From assembly GCF_000715075.1 (NCBI RefSeq), contig NC_134080.1, forward strand, positions 36,932,758 through 36,996,757: DNA of 64,000 bases, in the 5' to 3' direction. The stretch's first letter is position 1. Each line of letters starts with the position of its first letter. The stretch comes from Nicotiana tabacum (Eukaryota; Streptophyta; Magnoliopsida; Solanales; Solanaceae). Positions 45,166 through 56,610 of this stretch are shown in pieces. The notes beneath the pieces were generated by a model. That model had not been told where the DNA came from. It searched no databases and worked only from the letters and a program-made list of their open reading frames with translations. The position numbers and the translations under genes are program-made.

Positions 45166-47100
45166 ATTGCTTGTCCTCAAGCAATTAAAGCAACAAAATC
45201 TCTTCCCAAGTATTTAACTCAACATTGCATCCTTATCATGCTAAGCCAAAAATGTCTACTTTAAGCACAAACGCATGACTTCGATTGGTACCAACAATTA
45301 AACCAACGCATATGAATTGTCGAACACTTTTCATGAACTTCATTACATTTCAAGTGCTCAAGCACTATGCAAATCAAAGTAGCAAATCAAGTCATGACAC
45401 TAAAGCTTCAAAATTTGCCTCTCTATCACAATTATCTCTCTTTAGTCATTCCTTCCAATTGAAAATGGGATTAAATTCACAACTCAAATCTCATGCGCCC
45501 TCACATTTAAGAGAGAATCCCACACTCATAAATCTTAATTCAAAAAAAAAAAAAAAAAATGGGATATCAAATGGAAAGAATTAACTCTCTCTCATAAAGA
45601 TGTTCAAATGCATACAAGTAGTACCATAGGCTTGCCCTTCATGTATTTCTCCACTAATGTAGACAACTTGGTTCAAAATTAATTAGGACTTAAAGGGTTG
45701 TAGTTTAGGCTTTTGGTTAAGGTAGGGCACAATTTTGGTTAGAGTGACTGAAAACCTCCCCAAGCACTATAAAATACAATCAAAGTCCACTTCCTTCAAA
45801 AACATTCTCCATCCTTTCTTCACTTTTCATTCCACACCTAATCTTTCCTTTATTCAAAACTTCTTATCATCTTTATTTTTATTTTTTTTCCTTTTCAAAC
45901 TCAAGGAAGGTTTCACTTTTTTATCATTTTTTTCTATCTTCCACCTTTTAAACAACTTCCATATCAGAACTTTTCCAACCTTCACCCCAAACTTAGGCTT
46001 TTAGCCTATGTTTACACTTTCAAAGTACTTAGGGAGGTAGGGTGCCAAAAGCTAGATCAATAAAGAACAAAGGATTAAAGCTTGTAACATGGTTGCCAAA
46101 GAACAAGGTTAAAGGCTCAAATGGGTTGACTAGGGAAAATATTAAAGGGTAGGAAATTTAAGGCACAATGGCGGTCCAAGGAACGCCTAATATCATTTTT
46201 CAAACCAATATAGTTTATGATTTTGCCTTGAATCACATTTCGGGCAAGTTCTAGACTACAAGTAATGCAAAAGAACTCACAATAAATCTTACTACACATG
46301 GCACATGAACACTCAAGTGGAATACAAATCCAAAATTCAATTGAAACCAATGACTCAAAGAGGGTACATATAGAATAAGAAGCTATTTAGTGAATCAAAG
46401 AGCTAACATTTGAGTCTAAAAGTCATGACATCTTTACTTCAATTATTTTTCTTTTTCAACAACCAAAAATTCATATGCCGAGGTTTAAATCATGTTGGTA
46501 CCAAGCAAGCCACAACTTGGTCAATGGGCACAAACCCCAACTCAAACCATTTATTCTTCCTAAATTAACATAAGCTATATTTAAACTACAAGACTAATTC
46601 CCTTAAGAAAGTTGTCTATCTATCCATCATCAGGAAAAGTCGACAAAAATTTACTACAATTACCCGGTTCAAGAAGAAAATTGGCATCCTTGGAAAAAGA
46701 ACTGTGATACAAAGAAAACCAAGGATATCGCCACTAACATAAAACATACTAAAAAAAATTTAAGAAGCTAATAACCAAAATTAAGAAGCTAATAATCATC
46801 AAGTAATTAAAACATAATATATATATATAAAAACAAGAAATTAAGAAGCTACTAAATATAATAATATCACACATCAGATGAAAATATACCAACAAGCTAA
46901 TAATCACCAAGTAACTAAAACATAATATATATCCACAATGCAACAAAATGAAAACAACCAAAGTACCAATCTCTACAGTTATCCACATTTATACAAGAAC
47001 AACATTTATACAAGAAGCCACCCCCAATTAAAGATGTTGCAATATCCCCAATGCAACTAAACATGATAAAGTAAAATAGTGAAAAATGCTCCCTGAATAC
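45166..47100 (-). other. 3' untranslated region of element C, copy 1
   Basis: About 1.9 kb non-coding, homologous to 52589-54555. Holds a T-rich tract (45840-45950) and a short TA run near 46816. Small ORFs here are not shared in frame with copy 2. Confidence 0.65.
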
Positions 47101-47101
47101 T

Positions 47102-48449
47102 GCATCAAGTGCTCTCCTCGTTGTCTGACTCAGAGGCATCCTCCTCTCGTTCTTCCTCGGACCAAGCAATAGGAGCATCATCATCATCATCTACCGGCCT
47201 GGTCGATGGCATTGGGTCTTGAGGCTTTAGGACTTTCCACAGCTCCTTCACACCCTTCCACATGCGAGTAAAGAATTTGTCTCTTTTCTTCTCCCTTTTC
47301 ATCATCTGGGTGTGTGCCTTTGCTAAAGTGCCATGGGAACTACTCAACTCACCATGCTTTTTGGCCAGATCAGTGTATGCCTTCTCCAGCGCCTTAAGGT
47401 GATCCCCTTGCTTCCTCTAATCATCAAGGTATTTTTGAAAATCTTTCTTTGAAATGTAAGCGGGTCCCTCAGATGTCTCCCCAGGTCCCTGTGGAAGGCC
47501 AGCTACTAGCTCGCGAATCACCCGCATCTCCTCACTAAGCACATCAAATGGTCCTCTTGCCGAAGATGATGGCTGACTACTCTGATCAACCTATGAAGAA
47601 TACACCATCTTTCTCTTTTTGCTCTTCACAGTGCTGCCTTCTACTCTCTTCTTCAACGGATTTAAAAGCTTTCCCAGCTCTATCCAATTGTCTCCTAGAG
47701 CCTCTTCCACCCCAGCAAGTTGGCACAACTCAGTAATAAGTGATGGGAATATCAATGATGGACTATTCTGGATTAGATACTCCCTCAGTTCATTGATGAA
47801 GATTTCACCAACATTTAGCTGAATACCATCAAGGATGCAGGCTATCATCTGAGCTCTTGTAGCCGGTACATTCCATATTTTCAAGACAGGGGGTATACGA
47901 CTGCATATGATGGCCAACCATATCTTTGCTTTGGCAGTGAACTATTTGGATGTGATCCCTCTCTTCTCAGCTGCCCATGGAACATCCGCACCCGGGCATA
48001 ATTTAGACACCAATCACTCCCCTAAGCCACAGTCTTTTGCATGAAATGGGGCCATGTTGTGATCTAGCAGGTGATACAATTGATTCACAACTTCAGCCCC
48101 AAAGTGCACCATTTTGCCGCAAATTCTCATCTTGGGCTTCGTTAGCCTGATAGCTGGGAGGTTGGCATAAAATTCCCTCACCCATTGCTCATTTGCTCGG
48201 CAAATTTTAGGGGCAAAATAGTTCCATACCATGGCCATCAACCTTTGATAGAACTCGGGAAGACGTTCCTGGACATTGCCCAGCAGTATACCACTTTCCG
48301 GGAGCACCTTTTTCGAGATTAGGTCAGCAAAGTATCGTTCTTGGCATTCCAATGACAAGAACCGGTGTTGGTCATAGTTCTGCTCAGCTTCCAAGGGGTT
48401 GTCACTTGCGGATCCTTCAGAGTTAGAGCTCATTTTCCAATTATAGTAA
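47102..48449 (-). pseudogene. ORF2 of element C, copy 1: 'putative plant transposon protein' type, four in-frame stops
   Basis: I start at ATG 48433 (MSSNSEGSASDNPLEAEQ), just after a good splice acceptor (TTGTTGACAG, AG at 48451-48450). One reading frame of about 440 codons runs to 47105 with only four stops (near 48011, 47940, 47588 and 47417) and no frameshift. N-terminal domain: HRFLSLECQERYFADLISKK, MAMVWNYFAPKICRANEQWV, REFYANLPAIRL, MVHFGAEVVNQLYHL. Middle: KIWLAIICSRIPPV, VGEIFINELREYLIQ. Basic stretch KSKKRKM. C-terminal coiled-coil-like helix (LKALEKAYTDLAKKHGELSS) and an acidic tail. Function unknown. Copy 2 lacks the two stops at 47588 and 47417. Confidence 0.7.
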
Positions 48450-48627
48450 CTGTCAACAAATGATAAGAGTGAAAACATGGTACGACTGTGAAGAATAGTG
48501 CAAAATGAATCAAATATGCCAAAGGAATGCTCGGACAGTCGAAACCTAGCCTTAGAAAAATTTCAGGATTTTGAGATTTTGAACTGTCTGCTCTCTGATG
48601 TCGAAAATCCCAAATATTTTTTACAAT

Positions 48628-48830
48628 TGCGAAGCTATCAGAGGTGCCCAGTTATGGGAATTGCAAAGAAATCTTCGCAATTGCGAAGGACTCAGAGGTG
48701 CCCAGTTATCGGAATTGTGAAGAAATCTTCGCAATTGCGAAGGTCTCAGATTCAGGCAACTTTCGCAATTGCGATGGAATATTCACAAATGCAAAGTCAT
48801 AAATGCGAAGAGGCCATCGCAATTGCGAAC
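48628..48830. repeat. Palindrome cluster C3 (CGCAATTGCGAAG type), in the apparent leader intron of ORF2
   Basis: TTCGCAATTGCGAAGG twice, CTTTCGCAATTGCGATGG, GCCATCGCAATTGCGAACC, plus GAATTGCAAAGAAATC-type half sites. A longer unit of about 48 bases, AGGTGCCCAGTTATGGGAAT then TTGCAAAGAAATCTTC, is repeated. Confidence 0.88.
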
Positions 48831-49212
48831 CATCGTCCCAAGCTAAGATTTTCCACAGACAACAGTATCAAGCCCTAAATTTTTTGAATCCAAGCCATTT
48901 TTAATGAACCCATTCATCTTTTAAACATGAATCATGCACTAGACTTCATAGACAACCATGAATCAACAAAAATATCGATGTGTCGGCCAAGAATCTCATT
49001 CGGGCCTTTCATCGATCACATAAAAAGCACAAAAAATTCACTTCTATTTGACAAGCCTTGAGTACTCAGACTTCCCCAAATTTTTTGCAATGAAAAAAAA
49101 ACACACACTCTCAACCAACCTCACCTAGAAATCAACTTATGATTTGAACCATATTTAAACAGTTCAGGGAAAAGGAAATTATACCCATTTGAAACCTAAG
49201 GTTTAAGAGAAA

Positions 49213-49243
<31 letters not shown>

Positions 49244-49424
49244 AAGAAGAAGAAAATGAAGAAGAAATTTAGCTTCCGTACCTGGATTCTTGCAATTAGG
49301 AGTGAGAGATAATGGAGATTTACAGTGATGAGAGTGAGGGAGACAAAGGTTCTAGAGCCTTAGCATTTTTTTCTTCACTTTTGTTCCAAATAGGTGAACG
49401 ACCCAGTTTTAATCCTCTGATATC
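48831..49424 (-). other. Leader and internal promoter region of ORF2 in element C
   Basis: Non-coding. In transcript sense: CACCTATTTGGAACAAAAG (weak TATA-like place, near 49385), a CT-rich leader, a splice donor CCAG|GTACGG near 49282, and a (GAA)n/(CTT)n microsatellite at 49214-49255. The layout matches 1946-2350 of element A. Confidence 0.45.
49214..49255. repeat. (GAA)n microsatellite
   Basis: About 14 AGA/GAA units on the plus strand. Confidence 0.95.
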
Positions 49425-49535
49425 GCCATTGTGATGATAACTTCGCAATTGCGAAGATTACTGGACCCTGTACTGTTCGCAATTGCGATAAGAGTATGGG
49501 ATTTGCGAAAGGCCAGTTTTGCAAATGCGAAATCT
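49425..49535. repeat. Palindrome cluster C2 (CGCAATTGCGAAG type), upstream of the ORF2 leader
   Basis: ACTTCGCAATTGCGAAGATT, GTTCGCAATTGCGATAAG, GGGATTTGCGAAAGG, TTTTGCAAATGCGAAATC. Confidence 0.85.
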
Positions 49536-49699
49536 GTGCCCCTGCAATTTCACAAGCTACTGTGTTTGGCTGCCCGGTCACTCCGTCCTACTCAAGTCAA
49601 CTCCAAAAATTATGAAACTTGGCAGATTGATTAGAAATAATATAATAAGCTATTTTAAAAAAAGAAAATTTCAAAAATGACCAAAAATTTTGAAAAACG

Positions 49700-49746
49700 A
49701 TGGGTTGCCTCCGACCAAGCGCCGCATTTAACGTCGTGGTACGACA
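49700..49746 (-). other. Conserved motif after ORF1 of element C (partner of 2712-2760)
   Basis: Minus strand GTCGTACCACGACGTTAAAT, GCGGCGCTTGGTCGGAGG, CAACCCAT. It aligns with the post-pol motif of element A. Confidence 0.6.
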
Positions 49747-51001
49747 CACTCAACTTTATCACTTTTCTCGCCACTTGGACGATATGAATTGGGCACACAA
49801 CTTGGAATAAAGCTTGTGACCACGAGCGGTGGGGGGGAAGTGGTAAGTTGATGATCAAGCCAAACCTCAATTTCTTCATTTTGCATTTCTTGGCTTTCAT
49901 ATAAGGAATGTCATTTTGCCTTCTTGTTCCCTCAAATTGTAAAATGTATGGCCTTTGTCTTTCCTCCTCGCAATCCGTAGTTGACTCGTGTAGTTCAATT
50001 CCCATTTCACCACACAATTCCAATGTTGAACAATGCTTGGAATGTGACATCAAACCTCCAAATTGCAATTCTTCCCGGATTTTCACATCCTCTTTTTTCC
50101 TCGAACTAGAGTCAATTTCAACCAACTTTTCATTTACACCGGATGACTCTAATTCCATATTTTTATTGGCATCACAAACACTCATGGAGTCGGTTGGCAG
50201 ATGTTCAATTCTTGATTCCTCAAAGTAGAGCTCACTTTCTTCCTCGGAATCGGACTCTTCTTGACTTCCTTCACACTCTCAAGTTGGTGGGCATAGTGAG
50301 CCTCAACCAATATTTTCATTTGCTCTTCCAAAGTGCGGATATGTTCATCATTGTGAGCCAAGCCTTGTTTCAAGTCCTCGAGTGCAAAGTTGTGCTTCTC
50401 CTCATTTACAAGTATGGTCTCTAACATGAGCATCATCTTCTCATTTTGAGCATTTGAGAGTTCTTCTTGGTTTTGATCAAGCGCCAAGGAAGGATTTTCG
50501 GCTTCCACATCTAAGAAAAATTCTCAGTTATCATTAACTTCCGAGGCTATTTGGACCTCTAAAGCTTCAAGCATTTCTCCCATTTGTAAGTGCAACTTTT
50601 CAAGTGCCAAGTCATTTTGGAGACTATTTTCCAAAAGCTCCTGCAAGGCACTTTGATCTTTGTTTCCTCCTTCAAGTAGGCATTATAACATGAGCTTGAA
50701 CTCTCCATTTTGACCATGCTCAACTTCTTCCACTTCCATAGCCCTATCATTTTCACCACAAAAGGTAGAATCATCATAGCGGGGGCTTGGGGAAGGGAAG
50801 GACAAATAAGCACAATACTCCCAATGACCATTTTGACAACCACACTTTTCACAAATACTCCACTCATGGGTTTGAGATTGTATGCACAATCCACCCGCGG
50901 GAAAATTTAAACAATTTTGCCACGAGTGTGGTCCTCCACAATAAAGGGTCATCAAAGCATGAACAACTACCATCCGACCAATTTTCATTATATGATGCCA
51001 T
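49747..51001 (-). pseudogene. ORF1 of element C: Cys/His-rich and coiled-coil protein of unknown function, broken
   Basis: ATG at 51001 (MASYNENWSDGSCSCFDDP), the first start after the primer site. A frame change near 50950 follows, then YCGGPHSWQNCLNFPAGG and EWSICEKCGCQNGHWEYC, so Cys and His are dense in the first ~75 residues. Next is a long helical region over 50182-50660 with NEKMMLMLETILVNEEKHNF and DEHIRTLEEQMKILVEAHYA, predicted coiled coil. The end piece 49655-50185 has QRPYILQFEGTRRQ and KCKMKKLRFGLIINLPLPPH. It sits where gag would be but shows no capsid signature. It may be a Gag substitute or RNA-binding protein; I do not recognise it. Several stops and frame changes. Confidence 0.55.
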
Positions 51002-51142
51002 TTTTCAAAGCTAAGAGAATAAACAAGAAACAAACAAGAAAAATAGACCAAGGTAAGAAAAATTAATTACACAAATATTCACAAGTTTGGACCAAAGCAC
51101 TTACGCTTATTTCTCAAACAACGTAAATTATGCCAAATTATT

Positions 51143-51159
51143 TCCCGGCAACGACGCCA
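51143..51159 (-). other. Primer binding site of element C, tRNA-Asp type
   Basis: Minus strand TGGCGTCGTTGCCGGGA, one mismatch to the tRNA-Asp site. Seven bases from LTR 2. Confidence 0.85.
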
Positions 51160-51166
51160 ATTTTGG

Positions 51167-52569
51167 TGACGTCCAAATTCACTACTAAAAAGTAAATGGG
51201 AATGGTGCATGCAATATAATTTACCCAACTATGAGTCGGGGTCGAATCCCACAGAGAACAATATGTAGGCGATTAGGAATGTAAGAGAATTATCACTTAT
51301 TATGCAATGCCAAACACTTAGAATTGGTTTTAGAAAATATTTATACCTAAATACGAAAATATAAATTAACCTAGAAAGCAAGTAAAATGATCAATGGTTA
51401 TAAGGATGAATGCATCGGTAATTACACTCAAGTAACGATCCAATGTATTTCACGATTTTACAAATATGAGCGAGTTTATGTTAATTAGCCACGGATAATA
51501 ATTCTATATTAGCTTCTTCCGAAGACTAACAAGACTTCCTAATTGAATTATCCCTAAAATAATTAAGAGATTAAGCACACCCCGATATGGCTACAAGTAG
51601 TTCAATCCTATCCCTAGATAGAATCTATAAAATGAGGGTTAACACCTTAAGTTCTTGTTAATTAATCTTTCCCAACCCCAAATAATCTTTCCCAAAATTA
51701 ATTCGGAGTTAACGGGGGATTCCAAGGGTTAGCTAATCCCTTTGGAAATATTAAAGAACAAGAATAATTAAAGTAACAATAACTCACTTCATAAAAGAAT
51801 GAAAATCATTCAATACATAAGCACAACAAGGTATTTAATCGACACTTTAAATATGAATATTTCCAAAAACAAGATTCAATTGTTGGAAATAAATACTACA
51901 CACTTAAATATTCAATACAAAGCAAGGAAATGAAGAAATAAACATAAATGGATAGGAAATCCTTAACCACAAGCTTGAAATCTTCAAAACCCAAGTGTGT
52001 GTGCAAAACCCTAGCTTCTACCTTGTTCTCTCTAGTCTTTAGAACTGAAAATATGCCAAACGATCCTTTACAAATGAGCTAAGTCGGGTACTAAATGGGT
52101 TGGGGCCAAAAAATGTAAAATTCCAGAATTGCCCAGGTCTGATGCTCGATTTTCGCATTTGCGAACATAAGTTAGCAATTGCGAACTATGCCTATACTGT
52201 GCACTTTCGCATTTGCGAAGAGGATTTCGCATTTGCGAAGGTTGACTCCCCTGGTTGACTTCGCATTTGCGATGACTACCTGATTTGCCTTCCTTCGCAA
52301 TTGCGATACATTTCTCGCAATTCCCATCACTGTGGTCTTCACAATTCCCAAGATTATGTTGCATTTGCGACAACTGAAGCCCTTTTCCTGATTTTCCTCT
52401 TTTTAGATTCTTTTAGACTCGTTTCACTTGGTTTCCTCAAGATCACCTCTAAATCACATAGAACATGTAATATATAAGTAAATGGCATTAAACACGTGAT
52501 TTTATCACTCAAACATAGCAAAAATATAGGCTTAAAGACAAAATAAGTTGGTAAAATACCAACTTATCA
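51167..52569 (-). repeat. LTR 2 of element C, shared by two tandem copies
   Basis: Homologous to 43738-45147. On one side lies the primer site of copy 1, on the other the polypurine tract of copy 2, so this single LTR serves two internal regions. Confidence 0.85.
52150..52372. repeat. Palindrome cluster C1' (TTCGCATTTGCGAA type), LTR 2
   Basis: Same cluster as 44708-44955, with a lost or altered middle part (GGTTGACTCCCCTGGTTGAC in place of one repeat pair). Confidence 0.88.
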
Positions 52570-54214
52570 AACCCCCAAACTTAAACTATTGCTCGTCCTC
52601 AAGCAATGAAAGCGACAAAATCTCCTCTCAAGTATTTAACTCAACATTGCATCCTTATTATGCTAAGCCAAAAGGTCTACTTTAAGCACAAACGCATGAC
52701 TTCGATTGGTACCAACAATTAAACCAACGTATATGAATTGCCGAATACTTTTCATGAACTTCATTACATTTCAAGTGCTCAAGCACTATGCAAATCAAGT
52801 CATGACAGTAAAGCTTCAAAATTTGCCTCTCTGTCACAATTATCTCTCTTTGGTCATTCCTTCCAATTGAAAATGAGATTAAATTCACAACTCAAATCTC
52901 ATGTGCCCTCACTTTTAAGAGAGAATCCCACACTCATAAATCTTTATTCAAAACAAAAATGAGATATCAAATGGAAAGAATTAACTCTCTCTCACAATGA
53001 TGTTCAAATGCATACAAGTAGAACCATAGGCTTGCCTTTCATGTATTTCTCCACTAATGTAGACAACTTGGATCAAAATCAATTAGGACTTAAAAGGGTT
53101 GTAGTTTAGGCTTTTGGTTAAGGTAGGGCACAATTTTGGTTAGAGTGACTGAAAACCTCCCCAAGCACTACAAAATTTACAATCAAAGTCCACTACCTTC
53201 AAAAAATTCTCCATCCTTTCTTCACTTTTCATTCCATACCTAATCTTCCCTTTATTCAAATATTCTTATCATTTTTTTTTATTTTTTTTCCTTTTCAAAC
53301 TCAAGGAAGGCTTCACCTTTTTATCATTTTTTTCTACCTTCCACCTTTTAAACAACTTCCATATCACATCTTTTCCAACCTTCACCCCCAAACGTAGGCT
53401 TTTAGCCTATGTTTACACTTTCAAAGTACTTAGGGAGGTAGGGTGCCAAAAGCTAGATCAATAGAGAATAAAGGATTAAAGCTTGTAACATGGTTGCCAA
53501 AGAACAAGGTTAAAGGCTCAAAATGGGTTGTCTAGGGAAAATATTAAAGGGTAGGAAATTTAAGGCACAATGGCGGTCCAAGGAACGCCTAATATCAGTT
53601 TTCAAACAAATTTAGTTTATGATTTCGCCTTGAATCACATTCCGGGCAAGTTATAGACTACAAGTAATGCAAAAGAACTCACAATAAATCTCACCACACA
53701 TGGCACATGAACACTCAAGTGGAATACAAATCCAAAATTCAATTGAAACCAATGACTCAAAGAGGGTACATATAGCATAGGAAGCTATTTAGTGAATCAA
53801 AGAGCTAACATTTGAGTATAAAAGTCATGACATCTTTACTTCAATTATTTTTCTTTTTCAACAACTAAAAATTCATATGCCGAGGTTAAATCATGTTGGT
53901 ACTAAGCAAGCCACAACTTGGTCAATGGGCACAAACCCCAACTCAAACCATTTATTATTCCTAAATTAACATAAAGTTATATTTAAACTACAAGACTAAT
54001 TCCCTTAAGAAAGTTGTCTATCTATCCATCATCGGGAAAAGTCGACAAAAATTTACTACAATTACCCGGTTCAAGAAAAAAATTGGCATCCTTGGAAAAA
54101 TAACCGTGGTACAAAGAAAACCAAAGATATCGCCACTAACATAAAACATACTAAAAAAATTTAAGAAGCTAATAACCAAAATTAAGAAGCTAATAATCAT
54201 CAAGTAATTAAAAC

Positions 54215-54287
<73 letters not shown>

Positions 54288-54555
54288 AAGAAATTAAGAA
54301 GCTACTAAACATAATAATATCACACATCACATGAAAATGTACCAACAAGCTAATAATCATCAAGTAACTACAACATAATATATATCCACAATGCAACAAA
54401 ATGAAAACAACCAAAGTACCAATCTCCACAGTTATCCAAATTATACAAGAACAACATTTATACAAGAAGCCACCCCCAACTAAAGATGTTGCAATGTCCC
54501 AATGCAACTAAACATGATAAAGTAAAATGGTGGAAAGTGCTCCATGAATACTGCA
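52570..54555 (-). other. Polypurine tract and 3' untranslated region of element C, copy 2
   Basis: Homologous to 45148-47100. Contains an expanded (TA)n run at 54221-54283 where copy 1 has only about 8 units. Confidence 0.75.
54221..54283. repeat. (TA)n microsatellite in element C copy 2
   Basis: About 31 TA units. Copy 1 has a short run at the same place (46816). Confidence 0.95.
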
Positions 54556-55085
54556 TCAAGTGCTCTCCTTGATGTCTGACTCAGAGGCATCCTCCTCTCG
54601 TTCTTCCTCGGACCAAGCAACAAGAGTATAATCATCATCTACCGGCCTGGTCGATGGCATTGGGTCTTGAGGCTTTATAACTTTCCACAACCCCTTCACA
54701 CCCTTCCACATGCGAGTACAGAATTTGTATCTTTTCTTCTCCATTTTCATCATCTGGGTGTGTGCCTTTGCTAGAGTGCCATGGGAACTGCTCAACTCAC
54801 CATGATTCTTGGCCAGATCAATGTATGCCTTCTCCAGTGCCTTAAGGTGATCCCCTTGCTTCCTCTGATCGTCAAGGTATTTTTGAAAATATTTTTTTGA
54901 AATGTAAGCGGGTCCTTCAGATGTCTCCCCAGGTCCTTGTGGAAGGCCAGCTACTAGCTCGTGAATCACCTGCATCTCCTCACTAAGCACAGTAAATGGT
55001 CCTCCTGCCGAAGATGATGGCTGACTACTCTGATCAACCTGAGAAGAAGACACCATCTTTCTCTTTTTGCTCTTCACAGCGCCGC
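54556..55085 (-). pseudogene. ORF2 of element C, copy 2, C-terminal half, split by element E
   Basis: Open from the E insertion to its stop: KSKKRKMVSSSQVDQSSQ, PSSSAGGPFTVLSEEMQVIH, LKALEKAYIDLAKNHGELSS, and acidic tail SEEEREEDASESD. It has Gln at two places where copy 1 has stops. It continues upstream at 63915-64000. Confidence 0.7.
55081..55085. other. Target site duplication of element E, left copy
   Basis: GCCGC, repeated at 63910-63914. Confidence 0.9.
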
Positions 55086-55275
55086 TGTTACACCCCACAA
55101 TATTACATCAATATTACGTCAATATTACGTCCCGCAGTAATGTATTACGATGATGTTACGTCCTGCAGTAATAAGTTACGACAGTGTTGTACCCTGTATT
55201 ATTACATTACGGTGATGTTACGCTTCGCAGTAATAAATTACGACGATGTTGCACCCTATAGTAATGTACGTTGAA
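55086..55275. repeat. Tandem array at the U3 start of E, about 5 units of ~32 bp
   Basis: Units contain GTTACGTCCTGCAGTAAT then AAGTTACGACGAT and vary slightly. TAAT...TTAC forms a local inverted repeat. The same array lies at 61749-61925. The 5' LTR has one extra CAATATTACGT step. Confidence 0.85.
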
Positions 55276-55987
55276 TTTGTCGTAAGGTAATTGACATCAG
55301 TCCAAGTAAAAGATTATTTGGGGATTATAAGGATTATAAATGATGAGTAAATTCGTGAAAGTAAGAGGGTAAGTAATATTGAAGAAAAGCAAATTTTGTC
55401 AAAGTTTTGCATGTTGGGGTAAAATACGGCCCGAGCTAAAATACCCGGTATTTATGGACTAGTGCCATACAAGGTACTACATGGCCATGATAGAAAGATG
55501 TATAAGGTATGTGAAAAGTGATTTTAATTAATTCGGGGCAAATTTTAAATTATGCGGGTAATTAGTTAATTACCGGGTAACAAAATATTACCCGATTAAT
55601 TAATAAGCGGACAAAAATTTAATCAATTATCCCAAGAGGGAATATGGCAGCCCCTCCTTTTGTATAAAGTGAGTCATTAATTCATGCTTACATGTGTCAA
55701 AGAGTTAAGTATTAAAGTCTTTCCAAGACTTTATGGCAAGCCTTATCAAGTCAAAAGAAATAAGGATCTCATTTCAAAGGCAAAATCAAAACTTGTTACA
55801 TTCTGTTGAAATGAAAAGTAGAAGCTTTTCAACGTCCAAAACCACACTCTTCGATTCATTAATTTGGCATTTGAGCCAAACTCATTCCGCAAATTCAAAA
55901 AACGTAGAAGCCTAAATTTAGTTTTTGGGTTCTAAATTCAATCCACGAATGTTTCCAATGGGATAATTATATGGAGTTGTTCCTACT

Positions 55988-55998
55988 CCAGGTATGTT
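55988..55998 (+). promoter_or_regulatory. Splice-donor consensus in the 5' LTR of E
   Basis: CTCCAG|GTATGTTAAG with the intron side starting at 55992. Conserved in the 3' LTR at 62650. Confidence 0.45.
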
Positions 55999-56280
55999 AA
56001 GGCTATCTCTTCTTTCTTTTGGCATGATCCATACGTTACAAACGAAACGTGCAAATGCACAAATTCCATGAATGACTCTATTCATAGAAGTATTAGAGAT
56101 ATCTATGTTCTTGAATTTTCGTGTGTCATAATATTTTATCATCTATTCATGTGTCTCAGAAAAATATGAAAATTGAAAAGAGTTTACTTTATGATATTAC
56201 TCAAAGGCAAACTGATCTTATGAAGCTCCGAAAGATTTTATTAACGTACTTTTCATGCATTGCATTCATGTGCATTAACC

Positions 56281-56306
56281 CATGACCAGATGGCGTTATA
56301 TACGCG

Positions 56307-56338
<32 letters not shown>

Positions 56339-56610
56339 TATGTATATGTATATATATATATATGTATGTATGTATATGTATATGGGATATGGGAAAAGGT
56401 TACGGCATTATATATGCACCATCACCTGATCAGCTGGTATATGATGATAATGTTGCCCACAATGGCTGAAATATGACCAGATGGCGTTATATACGTATAT
56501 GTATGTATATATATGTATATGGGATATGGGAAAGATTATGACATTATATACGCACCACCACCTGATCAGCTGGTATACGATGATGATTTTGCCCACAGTG
56601 GCCGATATGA
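56281..56610. repeat. Segment duplication with TA microsatellites in the 5' LTR of E
   Basis: Two units start ATGACCAGATGGCGTTATAT (56281 and 56474) and run through a TA-rich tract to CACCTGATCAGCTGGTAT and GATTTTGCCCACAGTGGC-like text. Confidence 0.85.

Noticed and set aside
55733..55915. 60-codon ORF in the E LTR, repeated at 62391-62573
   Set aside because: The two copies differ at about 7 residues, a protein-changing rate that fits neutral LTR drift; no family features.
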